A DNA stretch of 64,000 nt, taken from Herbaspirillum sp. WKF16. Its GTDB lineage: Bacteria; Pseudomonadota; Gammaproteobacteria; Burkholderiales; Burkholderiaceae_D. The stretch's first letter is position 1, and every line of letters starts with the position of its first letter. This document shows positions 1 to 13,383 of this stretch, piece after piece. The stretch lies in NCBI RefSeq assembly GCF_028993615.1, contig NZ_CP118632.1, positions 1,922,001 through 1,986,000 on the forward strand, given 5' to 3'. The position numbers and the translations under genes are program-made. The notes under the pieces are model-generated. The model was not told the DNA's origin, did not search any database, and saw only the letters and a list, made by a program, of their open reading frames with translations.

Positions 1-1484
<1,484 letters not shown>

Positions 1485-1495
1485 TCCGTTACGGC

Positions 1496-1529
1496 GGCGC
1501 CGGCCACGATGGCGGCCGGCGCCGTTTTT
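1496..1529 (+). terminator. Rho-independent terminator after the aldehyde dehydrogenase
   Basis: Ten-base perfect arms (GGCGCCGGCC at 1496-1505, complement at 1514-1523) around an 8-base loop, followed by GTTTTT. It sits between the dehydrogenase stop and the DUF779 gene, so the second gene is either read through at reduced level or has its own promoter. Confidence 0.75.
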
Positions 1530-1564
1530 CAGTTGACGGGCAAAAAGGGCGAAGGGAGACGGCA

Positions 1565-1939
1565 ATGAATGCACCGCAACGGGTGGTCGCCACCGAGGCG
1601 ACGCTGGCGCTGCTGCGCCAGTTGAAGGGCCGCCACGGCGACCTGATCTTTTTCCAGTCGGGCGGCTGTTGCGACGGCAGCGCGCCGATGTGCTACCAGG
1701 CCGGCGAATTCCAGCTGGGCGACACCGACGTGCATTTGGGTGAGATCGACGGCGTGCCGTTCTACATGGGCGCCGACCAGTTCGAGTATTGGAAGCACAC
1801 CCAACTGATCATCGACGTGGTCAACGGCAACGGCGGCATGTTCTCGCTGGAGAACGGCAGCGGCAAGCGCTTCCTGACGCGCTCGCGGTTGTTCTCCGAC
1901 GACGAGTACGAGGCGCTGCCGCAGACGGCGCCGCACTGA
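1565..1939 (+). CDS. DUF779 family protein, aldehyde dehydrogenase partner
   Basis: A 124-residue cytoplasmic protein of the DUF779 family. The start ATG is preceded by a good ribosome binding site (GGGAGA). The family signature is clear: IFFQSGGCCDGSAPMCY near residues 24-40, then the conserved YMGADQFEYWKHTQLIIDV stretch and NGSGKRFLTRSR near the end. The paired cysteines in GGCCDG suggest metal or redox chemistry, but the biochemical role is not known to me. It lies directly downstream of an NAD-dependent aldehyde dehydrogenase, the usual location for DUF779 genes, so a helper or maturation role for that enzyme is a reasonable inference from context only. Confidence 0.88.
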   Translation: MNAPQRVVATEATLALLRQLKGRHGDLIFFQSGGCCDGSAPMCYQAGEFQLGDTDVHLGEIDGVPFYMGADQFEYWKHTQLIIDVVNGNGGMFSLENGSGKRFLTRSRLFSDDEYEALPQTAPH

Positions 1940-1953
1940 GGCGGTGGCCGGGT

Positions 1954-3900
1954 TCAGGCGCGCAGCCGCAGCCTGCGGTAGATGGTGTTGCGCGACACGC
2001 CCAGCGCGCGGGCGGCGGCGCTGACGTTGCCGCCGTGCGCGCGCAACGCGTGTTCGATGGCGCTCCATTCGCTGTCCTGCAATGAGACGGCGGGCGCGGC
2101 ATCCAGGGGCGCGGGCGGGGCGCCGGCTTCTTCCAGGAAATCGTCGGGCAGGTGGCGCAGGCCGATGCTGTCTTCGCCCGCGGCCATGGCCAGCGCGGTG
2201 CGCACCAGGTTGGCCAGCTGGCGCAGGTTGCCCGGCCACGGATGCGCCAGCAGCAACTGGCTGGCCGGCAGGTCGAACGGCGGCGCCCCGGGGCCGCCTT
2301 CGCGCGCCAGCATCAGCGCGGCCAGGCGGGCCAGGTCGCTGCGTTCGCGCAGCGCCGGCAATTTCACTTGCAGGCCGTTGATGCGGTAGTAGAGGTCTTC
2401 GCGGAAGGCGTGGCGCGCGGCCATCTCGCGCAGCGGCTGGTTGGTGGCGCACACCAGCGAGAAATCCACCGGGATCACGCGGCCACTGCCCAAGGGCGTC
2501 ACCGCGCGCTCCTGCAGCACGCGCAGCAAGCGGCCCTGCAGCGCCAGCGGCATGTCGCCGATCTCATCCAGAAACAGCGTGCCGCCCTGGGCCTGCGCGA
2601 TCTTGCCCTGCGCGCCCTTGCGCCGCGCGCCGGTGAAGGCGCCATCCTCATAGCCGAACAGCTCGGCCTCGATCAGGTTTTCAGGGATCGCCGAACAATT
2701 GAGCGCGACAAACGGTGCGCCCGCGCCATGCGCGCCGTCACGGTGAATGGCCTGGGCCAGCCACTCCTTGCCGGTGCCGGTCTCGCCGGTGATGAGGATG
2801 GGAATGTCGCGGCCGATCACCTTGCGCAGCTTGGCGATGACGGCGCGCATGGCGTCGTCTCCGGTATCGAGCGCCTGCAGGGCGTCGCCGCCGGGCGCCG
2901 CGCGTGGCGTCGCCGGGAGCGGAGTGGGCGGCGCGGCGGCTACGGCGTCGCGCGCGTTCTGGAAATGCTGCTCGCGCAGCCGCATCTCGGCGCGCGCATG
3001 GATCTGGATGCCGCTGTGCAGATGGAGCGCCATCAGGCCTGGCGCGGCCTTGCGGTAGTGCTCGAACAGCGCCGAGACCGGCGCGCCGAACAGCGAGCCG
3101 AAGGTATGCGACTGCAGCGCCGCCAGCGGCAGGCCGAGCTGGAACAGCGCGCTGCGGTTGGCCGCCAGGAAGCGCCCGCCCGGCGCGAAGGTAGCGATGC
3201 CCTCGACCAGCGTGCCGACGAATTCCGGGCGGCTGTGGAAGTGCAGGGTGATGCAATCGGGGAAGCTGCCGGCCAGCAGCTGGTTCTCGATCATCTGCGC
3301 CGACATGCGCACCAGCGCCAGGGTGTGCTTGTGGAAGCCGCCGCATTCGCCCGAGACGTCTAGCACGCCCAGCACCTGGCCGCGATGGTCGAAGATGGGC
3401 GCGGCCGAACAGGTCAGGAAGCGGTTGGCGTCGAGGTAGTGCTCCTGCGCGTGCACGATGGTGGGCTTCTGCTCGAACAGCGCCGTGCCGATGGCGTTGG
3501 TGCCGCGCAGCTGTTCCGACCAGCGGCCGCCTGCGCCCAGCGCCACGCGGTCGGCCTTGGCCAGGAAGTCGCTGTCGCCCAGCGTGTGGACGATGGTGCC
3601 CTCGGCGTCCGACAGGATCACCATGCTGTGGGTATTGCGGATCTGGTCGTAGAGCGTCTCCATGACCGGCTTGGCATGGCTGGAGAGCGCCTGGCTCGAT
3701 TGCAGCGCCAGCGCCAGGTCCGCGCGCGAGAGCGTGGACAGGTCGGGGCGCTGGGCGCGCGTGAGGCCGTAGGAGGAGCTGCGCTGGTGCGAACGTTCGA
3801 TGACGTGCAGGTCGAGCGCGCCGTCGGCCGCCGCCTGCACCACGGGGCCATGGGACAGCGCCGCGCCGGCGCCGCCTGGCCGGTTTTCCCGGTATTGCAT
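1954..3900 (-). CDS. AcoR-like sigma-54-dependent transcriptional activator
   Basis: A 648-residue enhancer-binding protein that would activate sigma-54 RNA polymerase, probably at the neighbouring aldehyde dehydrogenase or a related alcohol/acetoin operon. An N-terminal GAF-type sensor covers roughly residues 60-200. The AAA+ domain has Walker A GETGTGKE at 372-379, the sigma-54 contact motif GAFTGA at 420-425 and Walker B GTLFLDEIGD shortly after. The C-terminus is a Fis-type helix-turn-helix (AARALGVSRNTIYRR). The start at 3900 is chosen because AAGGAGACAACG lies directly before the ATG; a longer in-frame extension has no such site. It is convergent with the DUF779 gene, 14 bp apart. The inducer is unknown; acetoin or an aldehyde is the family expectation. 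Confidence 0.93.
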   Translation of the reverse strand: MQYRENRPGGAGAALSHGPVVQAAADGALDLHVIERSHQRSSSYGLTRAQRPDLSTLSRADLALALQSSQALSSHAKPVMETLYDQIRNTHSMVILSDAEGTIVHTLGDSDFLAKADRVALGAGGRWSEQLRGTNAIGTALFEQKPTIVHAQEHYLDANRFLTCSAAPIFDHRGQVLGVLDVSGECGGFHKHTLALVRMSAQMIENQLLAGSFPDCITLHFHSRPEFVGTLVEGIATFAPGGRFLAANRSALFQLGLPLAALQSHTFGSLFGAPVSALFEHYRKAAPGLMALHLHSGIQIHARAEMRLREQHFQNARDAVAAAPPTPLPATPRAAPGGDALQALDTGDDAMRAVIAKLRKVIGRDIPILITGETGTGKEWLAQAIHRDGAHGAGAPFVALNCSAIPENLIEAELFGYEDGAFTGARRKGAQGKIAQAQGGTLFLDEIGDMPLALQGRLLRVLQERAVTPLGSGRVIPVDFSLVCATNQPLREMAARHAFREDLYYRINGLQVKLPALRERSDLARLAALMLAREGGPGAPPFDLPASQLLLAHPWPGNLRQLANLVRTALAMAAGEDSIGLRHLPDDFLEEAGAPPAPLDAAPAVSLQDSEWSAIEHALRAHGGNVSAAARALGVSRNTIYRRLRLRA

Positions 3901-4061
3901 CGTTGTCTCCTTGGAACGTAGGAACCCGACGGTTCTTTGTTCCCCCTGTCCGATTTTTTGTATTCGGTACTGTGCGTCCAAGCATAACCGATTAATCCGC
4001 ACGCTACCGGCATGGTCGCGCGCGATGTTGGCAGGGCGGCAAGGGAAAATTGAAACAGGGT

Positions 4062-4090
4062 TTGCAGGCGCCGGCTGGGGCGGGCAAAAT
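4062..4090 (+). promoter_or_regulatory. Candidate sigma-70 promoter of the radical SAM gene
   Basis: TTGCAG at 4062-4067 and CAAAAT at 4085-4090 with a 17-bp spacer. The predicted start of transcription falls inside the LexA box that follows, which would let bound LexA block the promoter. The -10 match is only moderate. Confidence 0.45.
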
Positions 4091-4109
4091 ACTGTTTATA
4101 TATACAGTA
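4090..4109 (+). promoter_or_regulatory. LexA (SOS) box
   Basis: The palindrome TACTGTTTATATATACAGTA contains the CTGT-N8-ACAG core with an alternating AT centre. It differs by one base from the E. coli SOS consensus as I remember it. It lies 15 bp upstream of the ATG of the radical SAM gene and overlaps its probable promoter. The divergent sigma-54 activator starts almost 200 bp away, so the radical SAM gene is the natural target. Confidence 0.85.
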
Positions 4110-4124
4110 ATCATCCACTCCGCC

Positions 4125-5399
4125 ATGTCCAGCTCATCGCGTTTCCCCAGGTTTCCAGAAGGCATCGCCGCGCCTTTCCCCAAGCAGCCCAAGCCGCCTT
4201 CGGACGACGACGCCACGCTCACGACCGAGACCTACATCCATCGCCAGCAGGCCCCCCTCAAGGGCCGCGGCGCCGTCACCAACCTGCGCGGACGCTACGA
4301 TTCGGTCAGCCGCGAGGAGTTCGACGACGGCTGGCAGGCGCTGCGGTTCGCGCCGTCCGCGCCGTCCGAAGGCGAGGACGCCGCGGCGCCGGAAGCGGAA
4401 GAGCCTGCCAGGCTCAAGACCATCGTCACCGAGGAAACCGCCAAGTCCATCCTCAGCCGCAACCGCTCGCCGGACCTGCCGTTCTCGGTCTCGCTCAATC
4501 CCTACCGGGGCTGCGAGCACGGCTGCGTCTACTGCTTCGCGCGGCCTTCGCACAGCTATCTCGGCCTGTCGCCGGGGCTGGATTTCGAAAGCCGCCTGGT
4601 GGCCAAGACCAATGCCCCGGAACTGCTGCTGCGCGAGCTGGCCAAGCCGTCCTATGAACCGGACACGATCACGGTGGGCATCAACACCGACGCCTACCAG
4701 CCCATCGAGCGCGAGCTGCGGATTACGCGCCGCGTGCTGCAGATCCTGCACGACTGCGGCAACCCGGTAGCCTTGATCACCAAGTCCGCGCTGATCGAGC
4801 GCGACATCGACCTGCTGGCGGCAATGGCGGCGAAGCGCCAGGCCATCGCCGCCGTCACCATCACCACGCTCGACCCGGCCGTCGCACGCACGCTGGAGCC
4901 GCGCGCGGCCAGCCCGGCGCGCCGCCTGCGCGTCATCAGGACGCTGGCCGAGGCCGGCATCCCGGTCAGCGTGTCGATTGCACCGGTGATTCCCTTTGTC
5001 ACCGAGCCCGATCTCGAACGCGTGATGGAGGCGGCGATCGACGCCGGCGCGGGGCAGGCCGGCTACATCGTGTTGCGCCTGCCATGGGAGGTCAGCCCGC
5101 TGTTCCGGCAGTGGCTGCAGGCGCATTTCCCCGAGCGCGCCGCGCGCGTGATGAACCGCATCCAGGACATGCGCGGCGGCAAGGACTACGACGCCGATTT
5201 CGCCACCCGCATGCGCGGCGCCGGCGTCTGGGCCGACCTGCTGCAGCAGCGCTTCGAGAAGGCCAGCCAGCGCCTGGGCATCAGCCACCGCAACCGCGCC
5301 TTCGCCACGCTCGACGCCAGCCAGTTCCGGCGGCCGCTGCTGGCGCCGGCGCCGCGCGAGCAGCGGCAGCGCAACGCGGGGCAGCTGGACCTGTTCTGA
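4125..5399 (+). CDS. PA0069-family radical SAM protein (spore-photoproduct-lyase-like), probably SOS-regulated
   Basis: A 424-residue radical SAM enzyme. The [4Fe-4S] cluster motif CEHGCVYC is at residues 130-137 (Cys130, Cys134, Cys137), within the NPYRGCEHGC segment typical of the SplB-like branch. Downstream, ITVGINTDAYQPIE and ALITKSALIERDIDLL match the TIM-barrel strands of this group. Members related to spore photoproduct lyase act on DNA lesions, and a LexA box directly upstream supports a DNA-damage role, but the actual substrate is unknown. ATG at 4125 is preferred because the LexA box lies between it and an earlier in-frame ATG at 4050. No strong ribosome binding site is visible. 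It stands alone, 24 bp before a convergent permease gene. Confidence 0.9.
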   Translation: MSSSSRFPRFPEGIAAPFPKQPKPPSDDDATLTTETYIHRQQAPLKGRGAVTNLRGRYDSVSREEFDDGWQALRFAPSAPSEGEDAAAPEAEEPARLKTIVTEETAKSILSRNRSPDLPFSVSLNPYRGCEHGCVYCFARPSHSYLGLSPGLDFESRLVAKTNAPELLLRELAKPSYEPDTITVGINTDAYQPIERELRITRRVLQILHDCGNPVALITKSALIERDIDLLAAMAAKRQAIAAVTITTLDPAVARTLEPRAASPARRLRVIRTLAEAGIPVSVSIAPVIPFVTEPDLERVMEAAIDAGAGQAGYIVLRLPWEVSPLFRQWLQAHFPERAARVMNRIQDMRGGKDYDADFATRMRGAGVWADLLQQRFEKASQRLGISHRNRAFATLDASQFRRPLLAPAPREQRQRNAGQLDLF

Positions 5400-5423
5400 G
5401 GCTGGAACGAGCCCAAGAGCAGC

Positions 5424-6260
5424 TCAAACGGTCATCTTGAACAGGACCAGCAGCAACAGGCCCATGTAGGCGCCGACGCGCATGCGCTCCGGCATGCTCC
5501 CGGCCAGGGGCCTCGCCAGGCGCATGCCGGCCAGCGCGGCAACGGCCAGCAAGGCGGCCGCGCTGAGGTCGACGTGGCCGACATGCCATGCGCCCGCTTC
5601 CGCGCCGCGCAGGCCGGCGGCGGCGAGGTAGACCGCGCAGGCCGCCAGCGCCGCGCTGGCCGCCAGCAGTTGGGACAACGCCGAGGCGCACTCGGCGTCA
5701 TGGCCGCCGCGCCGCATCAGCGGCACGGTCATGGCGCCGCCGCCCACACCGGCGCCGGCCGACAGCGAGCCCGCGGCCAGCACCGCGCAGGCATTGAGCA
5801 AGAGCGGCAGGCGGCGCGGCACGGAGGGCGGCAGGATGCCATGCGCGGGGCCGGTTTTCTCCATGCGATCGAAGCGCAGCGCGCAATCGGCAATCAGCGC
5901 CGACAGGTACAGCACGTACAGCAGCCGCAGCCGGAACGGCGAGCAGGCGAGCGCCGCCAGCGCGCCGGCCAGCGCGCCGGTGGCGGCATACAGGCACAGC
6001 GGCCAGCACTTGCGCAGGGAGATCCGTCGCGCGCTCAGATAAGGCCGGCAGGCTGCGGCGGCGGTGATGGCCAGCACGCAGGCCGAGGTGCCGACCGCGA
6101 CGTGCATGGCCATGCGGTGCAGGGCGCTGCCTGCGGGATACAGCGCCGTCAGGCTGCAATACATCAGCGGCACCACCACCGTGCCGCTGCCGGTGCGCAG
6201 CAGCGAAATGGCGCAGCCGGACAGCAGGCCGAAGGCGGCGAGGGCGAGGTAGAAGTTCAT
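5424..6260 (-). CDS. TauE/SafE family permease (sulfite/organosulfonate exporter-like)
   Basis: A 278-residue inner-membrane protein with about eight hydrophobic segments in two repeated halves, which is the TauE/SafE layout. Glycine-rich stretches GTGSGTVVVPLMY in the first half and SAGAGVGGGAMTVPLM in the second are the family hallmark. Related proteins move sulfite, sulfoacetate or other small anions. The substrate here cannot be told from sequence. It starts 121 bp from a divergently transcribed AraC-type regulator, so control by that regulator is likely. The protein is rich in Ala and Leu with short loops, as expected for the family. Confidence 0.85.
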   Translation of the reverse strand: MNFYLALAAFGLLSGCAISLLRTGSGTVVVPLMYCSLTALYPAGSALHRMAMHVAVGTSACVLAITAAAACRPYLSARRISLRKCWPLCLYAATGALAGALAALACSPFRLRLLYVLYLSALIADCALRFDRMEKTGPAHGILPPSVPRRLPLLLNACAVLAAGSLSAGAGVGGGAMTVPLMRRGGHDAECASALSQLLAASAALAACAVYLAAAGLRGAEAGAWHVGHVDLSAAALLAVAALAGMRLARPLAGSMPERMRVGAYMGLLLLVLFKMTV

Positions 6261-6381
6261 GGCGGCGTGCTCGTGATGGCGGGCGGATGGGGGCACGATA
6301 GGCCGCACCGGTTTGACTGGCTTTCGATGTCGGGACAATAATGTTCGAATTTCCGCCAAGCTCCTCGATTTCACCGAACAG

Positions 6382-7194
6382 ATGACAGACCGGATCCCAT
6401 TGCCCATCGATCGCATCGACGCCGTGCCGCGCGCCGTGGTCGCCGCCGGCGCCGCGTACGCCGACGGCACGCTGCTGCCCTGGCACAGCCACCGGCGCGC
6501 GCAGCTGCTGTACGGCGCCAGCGGCCTGATGCAGGTGGCCACCGGGGACGGCGCCTGGGTGGTGCCGCAACAGCACGCGGTATGGATCCCGGCCGGCAAG
6601 GTCCATCGCAGCAGGATGCTGCTGGGCGTGACCACGCGCAGCGCCTACATCGAGCCGCATGCGTCGCCGCGCGCGGGGGACGCCTGCCAGGTGCTGGAGG
6701 TGAGCCCCTTGCTGCGCCAGCTGCTGATCGAGTCGGCGCAGATGAACCAGCATTATCCCGAGGACGGTCGCGACGGCACGCTGATGCGCCTGCTGCTGCA
6801 CGAGATCGGCCGCGCGCGCGAACTGCCCATGCATATCCCGTTGCCGCGCGACGCAGCGCTGGCCGAACTGTGCCGCGGCTTCATGCTGGCGCCGGGAATA
6901 CAGTCGCGCCCGGGCGACTGGGCGCGCCGGCTGCACATGAGCGAACGCACCTTCGGGCGGCGTTTTCGCGAGCAGACGGGGATGGGATTCCAGGAATGGC
7001 GCCAGCGCGCCTGCGTGGTGCTGGCGGTATCGCGCCTGGCGGCGGGGGAGGCGGTGACGCGCATCGCGCTGGATTTCGGCTACGAGCGTCCGGCGGCGTT
7101 TTCGACGATGTTCAGGAAACTGGCCGGCTATCCGCCATCGGCGCATGCCGGCAGCCGCTCGGGCAAGGGCCTGGGGACGCCGGCCTCAGCCTGA
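6382..7194 (+). CDS. AraC family transcriptional regulator with cupin-like sensor
   Basis: A 270-residue regulator. The N-terminal half looks like an AraC-type cupin (LLPWHSHRRAQLLYGASG and VVPQQHAVWIPAGKVH, with the conserved His residues). The C-terminal third holds two helix-turn-helix units, WARRLHMSERTFGRRFREQ and the second around ITRIALDFGYERPAAFSTMFRK. The ATG at 6382 follows an in-frame non-ATG extension and keeps the standard cupin length. It is divergent from the TauE/SafE permease, the most likely target. Its last 9 bases overlap the 3' end of the convergent Smr gene. Confidence 0.9.
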   Translation: MTDRIPLPIDRIDAVPRAVVAAGAAYADGTLLPWHSHRRAQLLYGASGLMQVATGDGAWVVPQQHAVWIPAGKVHRSRMLLGVTTRSAYIEPHASPRAGDACQVLEVSPLLRQLLIESAQMNQHYPEDGRDGTLMRLLLHEIGRARELPMHIPLPRDAALAELCRGFMLAPGIQSRPGDWARRLHMSERTFGRRFREQTGMGFQEWRQRACVVLAVSRLAAGEAVTRIALDFGYERPAAFSTMFRKLAGYPPSAHAGSRSGKGLGTPASA

Positions 7195-7845
7195 GGCGCG
7201 TTCGCTGGACTTGAGCAGCACCACCAGCGCGCCGGCGCCGCCGTCGGCCGCGCGCGCCTGGCAGAAGGCCATCACCTCATCCTTTTGCGCCAGCCAGTTG
7301 CGCACCTTGTGCTTGAGCACCGGCTCCTTGTTGACCGAACCCAGTCCCTTGCCGTGGATCACGCGCACGCAGCGGATGCCGCGCTTGCGCGATTGGCGCA
7401 GGAACTCGCCCAGCGCCTCGCGCGCCTGGTCGCGCCGGTAGCCGTGCAAGTCGAGCTGGGCCTGGATCACCCAGTTGCCGCGGCGCAGTTTGGAGAGCAC
7501 GTCGGGACCGACGCCGGGACGGGCGAAGCTGAGGTTCTCGTCGCTGTCCATGAGCGTGTCGACGGTGAATTCGTCGGACAGCGATTCCAGCAGCGCGGCC
7601 TGCTCGTCGGCCAGGTGGTGGCGGGCGATGGGCAGGGGCTGTTCGGGGAGGTGGAGGGCCTTGTCGATGGCCTTGGCGCGCAGCGGCGCGACCTGGCCGA
7701 TGCTGCTGCGGAAGATGTCGGCCTCGGCCCGTTGCCGCGCTTCGTTGCGCAGGCGTTCAGCCTCGGCTTCGGCGCGCGCCTTTTCCTGCGCCTGCAAATC
7801 CTTGCGCAGCCCCTTGAGTGCGGAAAAATCCTTGATCGTTGCCAT
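7186..7845 (-). CDS. Smr-domain protein (MutS2 C-terminal-like nuclease domain)
   Basis: A 219-residue protein of the SmrA/YdaL-like group. The N-terminal 45 residues are a highly charged Ala/Glu/Arg helix, likely a coiled coil. The C-terminal Smr domain shows LDLHGYRRDQA near residue 130 and RVIHGKGLGS near 160, the two motifs that form the predicted nucleic-acid nicking site. Such stand-alone Smr proteins are thought to cleave DNA or RNA, and related ones act in ribosome rescue, so the cellular role here is open. The ATG is clear and the gene is single. Its 3' end overlaps that of the AraC gene by 9 bp. Confidence 0.88.
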   Translation of the reverse strand: MATIKDFSALKGLRKDLQAQEKARAEAEAERLRNEARQRAEADIFRSSIGQVAPLRAKAIDKALHLPEQPLPIARHHLADEQAALLESLSDEFTVDTLMDSDENLSFARPGVGPDVLSKLRRGNWVIQAQLDLHGYRRDQAREALGEFLRQSRKRGIRCVRVIHGKGLGSVNKEPVLKHKVRNWLAQKDEVMAFCQARAADGGAGALVVLLKSSERASG

Positions 7846-7921
7846 GATGCGCCTGCATTAACTCCCCAGCCGCTTACTTTATCAGAAGCCGGGCAAGACG
7901 CGTTTGCAGTTCAGCTGCAGC

Positions 7922-8236
7922 TCAGCCGCAGCTCAGCTTGATGATGACCTTGCCGGGATCGGTGTGGATGTTCAGCCGCCTGGCGTTGAAGTCCATGGTG
8001 GCGATGGAGTCGGGCTTGAGCACCCGCACGTCCTGGGCGCCGGACTCCCGCATGGCCAGGCGCTCGATGTAGCCGCTGACGTTTTCGCCGATCAGGTGGT
8101 CGACCCGGGAGGCGTCGCAGTCGCCGGGCGCGGCGCCGGCCTGGCCCGGTTCGCGGGCGGCGCTGCATGCGGCCAGCACGCCGCCCAGGGCGAGCAGGCA
8201 AAGCAGCACATTGGTGGTGGTGCGGGAGCGGGGCAC
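7922..8236 (-). CDS. Small lipoprotein, peptidase inhibitor I78-like
   Basis: A 104-residue secreted protein. The GTG start at 8236 is chosen because AAGGAAG lies 5 bases before it. The N-terminus is a lipoprotein signal (hydrophobic stretch ending LAAC at about residues 23-26). The mature part has the I78 pattern: DHLIGENV near the front and the closing RRLNIHTDPGKVIIKLSCG with the terminal Cys-Gly. I78 proteins resemble serine-protease inhibitors, though most bacterial members have no proven target. The gene follows trxB with a strong terminator between them, so it is probably transcribed on its own. Confidence 0.75.
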   Translation of the reverse strand: MPRSRTTTNVLLCLLALGGVLAACSAAREPGQAGAAPGDCDASRVDHLIGENVSGYIERLAMRESGAQDVRVLKPDSIATMDFNARRLNIHTDPGKVIIKLSCG

Positions 8237-8274
8237 GGTTCTTCCTTGGATAATTGTCGTTGACGAACCTGCAA

Positions 8275-8313
8275 CAAAAAAGCCGGCGGCGATTGTCTCG
8301 CCACCGGCTTTTT
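8275..8313 (-). terminator. Terminator downstream of trxB
   Basis: Arms AAAAAGCCGGCGGCGA and TCGCCACCGGCTTTTT, one mismatch, flank a 5-base loop. The A-run and T-run make it usable in either direction. It lies just beyond the trxB stop. Confidence 0.85.
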
Positions 8314-8354
8314 GATGAAACATCGCGCCGCGAGTTCTCGCAGCGCACAAATTT

Positions 8355-11970
<3,616 letters not shown>

Positions 11971-12049
11971 GCCACGCGGACCGGCGCCTCGGCACTCTTG
12001 CCGAACTCCCGCGCCGGCGTGGCGCAACCTTCAGAACGGATACAACAAC

Positions 12050-12778
12050 ATGGACAATTCCAGGACTCCTTTTTCGCGCCGCAGTGCGCAAGCGCAGCAA
12101 GCCCGCACACGCGCGCTCGACGTGCGCCGCATGCTGGTGGCGGCAGGCCTGTCGGCGCTGGCCGTGGCCGGCGCCATCGCCATCGCCGCGCTGACCCCGG
12201 GCCGCGCGCAGGCCGCCGCGCTCGACCAGTTCAAGCAGTTCGTCGCCAGCACCCAATCGGCCAAGGGCGCGTTCACCCAGCGCCTGGTGCGCAACGAGAA
12301 CGGCAACGCCAAGGTGGTCAACACCTCCAGCGGCAGCTTCGTGTTCTCGCGTCCGGGCAAATTCATCTGGACCTACCAGAAGCCCTATGAGCAGGTGATC
12401 CAGGCCGACGGCGAGAAGCTGTTCATCTACGACAAGGACCTGAACCAGGTCACCACCAAGAAGCTGGGCAACGCGCTGGGCTCGTCGCCGGCCGCGATCC
12501 TGTTCGGCAGCAACGACCTGGAAAAGAATTTCAACCTGAAGGAAGCCGGCGCCAAGGACGGCCTGGAATGGCTGGAAGCCGTGCCCAAGAGTAAGGATAC
12601 GACCTTCGACAGCATCGGCATCGGCCTGAAGAACGGCACGCCGGTGGCGATGGAATTGCATGACTCCTTCGGCCAGGTCTCGGTGCTGAGCTTCGACAGC
12701 TTCGAGAAGAACCCGCCGCTGAAGGTCAACAGCTTCAGCTTCACCATTCCCAAGGGCGCGGACGTGTTCAGCAACTGA
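12050..12778 (+). CDS. lolA: Outer-membrane lipoprotein carrier protein LolA
   Basis: A periplasmic chaperone that carries lipoproteins from LolCDE to LolB. It has 242 residues with an unusually long N-region: a signal peptide (hydrophobic LVAAGLSALAVAGAIAIAAL, cleavage near AQA-A) preceded by 27 polar residues. Met28 at 12131 is an alternative start that would give a normal signal peptide. Neither start has a strong ribosome binding site. The mature part shows the LolA pattern: FTQRLVRNENG, SGSFVFSRPGKFIWTYQKPYEQ, and DGEKLFIYDKDLNQVT. It follows ftsK by 79 bp, as in most relatives, and ends at a strong bidirectional terminator. Confidence 0.95.
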   Translation: MDNSRTPFSRRSAQAQQARTRALDVRRMLVAAGLSALAVAGAIAIAALTPGRAQAAALDQFKQFVASTQSAKGAFTQRLVRNENGNAKVVNTSSGSFVFSRPGKFIWTYQKPYEQVIQADGEKLFIYDKDLNQVTTKKLGNALGSSPAAILFGSNDLEKNFNLKEAGAKDGLEWLEAVPKSKDTTFDSIGIGLKNGTPVAMELHDSFGQVSVLSFDSFEKNPPLKVNSFSFTIPKGADVFSN

Positions 12779-12786
12779 TCCGGCCG

Positions 12787-12834
12787 CCAATGACAAAGCC
12801 CCGCAGGCTCGCGCTTGCGGGGCTTTGTCATTGG
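12787..12834. terminator. Bidirectional terminator between lolA and fdxA
   Basis: A perfect 19-bp inverted repeat (arms begin CCAATGACAAAGCCCCGCA) with a 10-base loop. The stem core is GC-rich and flanked by AAA and TTT. It serves lolA on the plus strand and the convergent ferredoxin gene on the minus strand. Confidence 0.85.
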
Positions 12835-12841
12835 CAGGGGC

Positions 12842-13180
12842 TTATTCTTCCGGCATCTGCAGCAGCGGCAGCTTGTGCGGCACGTCCTTCCACTTCTCAT
12901 GGTCAGGCATGGGCGCCTTGGCCTGGGTGATGGGCTTCCAGCCGGGGTGCCTGGCCAGCTTCGCGTTCAGGTCTTCGAAATGCGCCATGGCAGCCGGCAG
13001 GTCGGTGGCGTTGTAGATGGCGCCGGCCGGGCATTCGGGCACGCACATCGAGCAGTCGATGCAGCCGTCGGGATCGATGGCCAGGAAGTTCGGACCTTCA
13101 ACGAAGCAATCCATCGGGCAGACGCTGACGCAGTCGGTGTATTTGCACTGGATGCAGGAATCGGTGACAACAAAGGGCAT
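12842..13180 (-). CDS. fdxA: 7Fe (3Fe-4S/4Fe-4S) ferredoxin FdxA
   Basis: A 112-residue cytoplasmic electron carrier. Two cysteine clusters are visible: CIQCKYTDCVSVCPMDC near residues 9-25 and CIDCSMCVPECP near 40-51, the FdxA pattern for one [3Fe-4S] and one [4Fe-4S] centre. The C-terminal extension with HFEDLNAKLARHPGW and the closing LPLLQMPEE is typical of the betaproteobacterial FdxA form. The start at MPFVVTDSC fits the family; three more residues would be added by an ATG at 13189. It is transcribed against lolA and rarA, breaking the usual lolA-rarA adjacency. Confidence 0.95.
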   Translation of the reverse strand: MPFVVTDSCIQCKYTDCVSVCPMDCFVEGPNFLAIDPDGCIDCSMCVPECPAGAIYNATDLPAAMAHFEDLNAKLARHPGWKPITQAKAPMPDHEKWKDVPHKLPLLQMPEE

Positions 13181-13383
13181 GGCAATCAAACGCGCAGTGG
13201 AGGAGGGCTGCCCGGCAAGGATGCCGCGGCGGCGCGTATTTTACCGCGTTGCCGTCCATCGGCTGTGACCGGCCGGTGACCATCGCGTGACGGGCGCGTC
13301 ATCCGGCGACGCTCTGCGTTAGACTACGGCCTTTGGCGGATACCGCGCATCCATCGCGGCCGCCGGCACCGACCGATCGAGAA

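Noticed and set aside
2152..3363. Long plus-strand frame opposite the sigma-54 activator, and similar antisense frames opposite ftsK, serS, degP, lepA and ybaL
   Set aside because: Composition (His/Gln/Arg/Ala/Val-rich without domains) is typical of antisense frames in high-GC genes; the opposite strand carries clear protein families.
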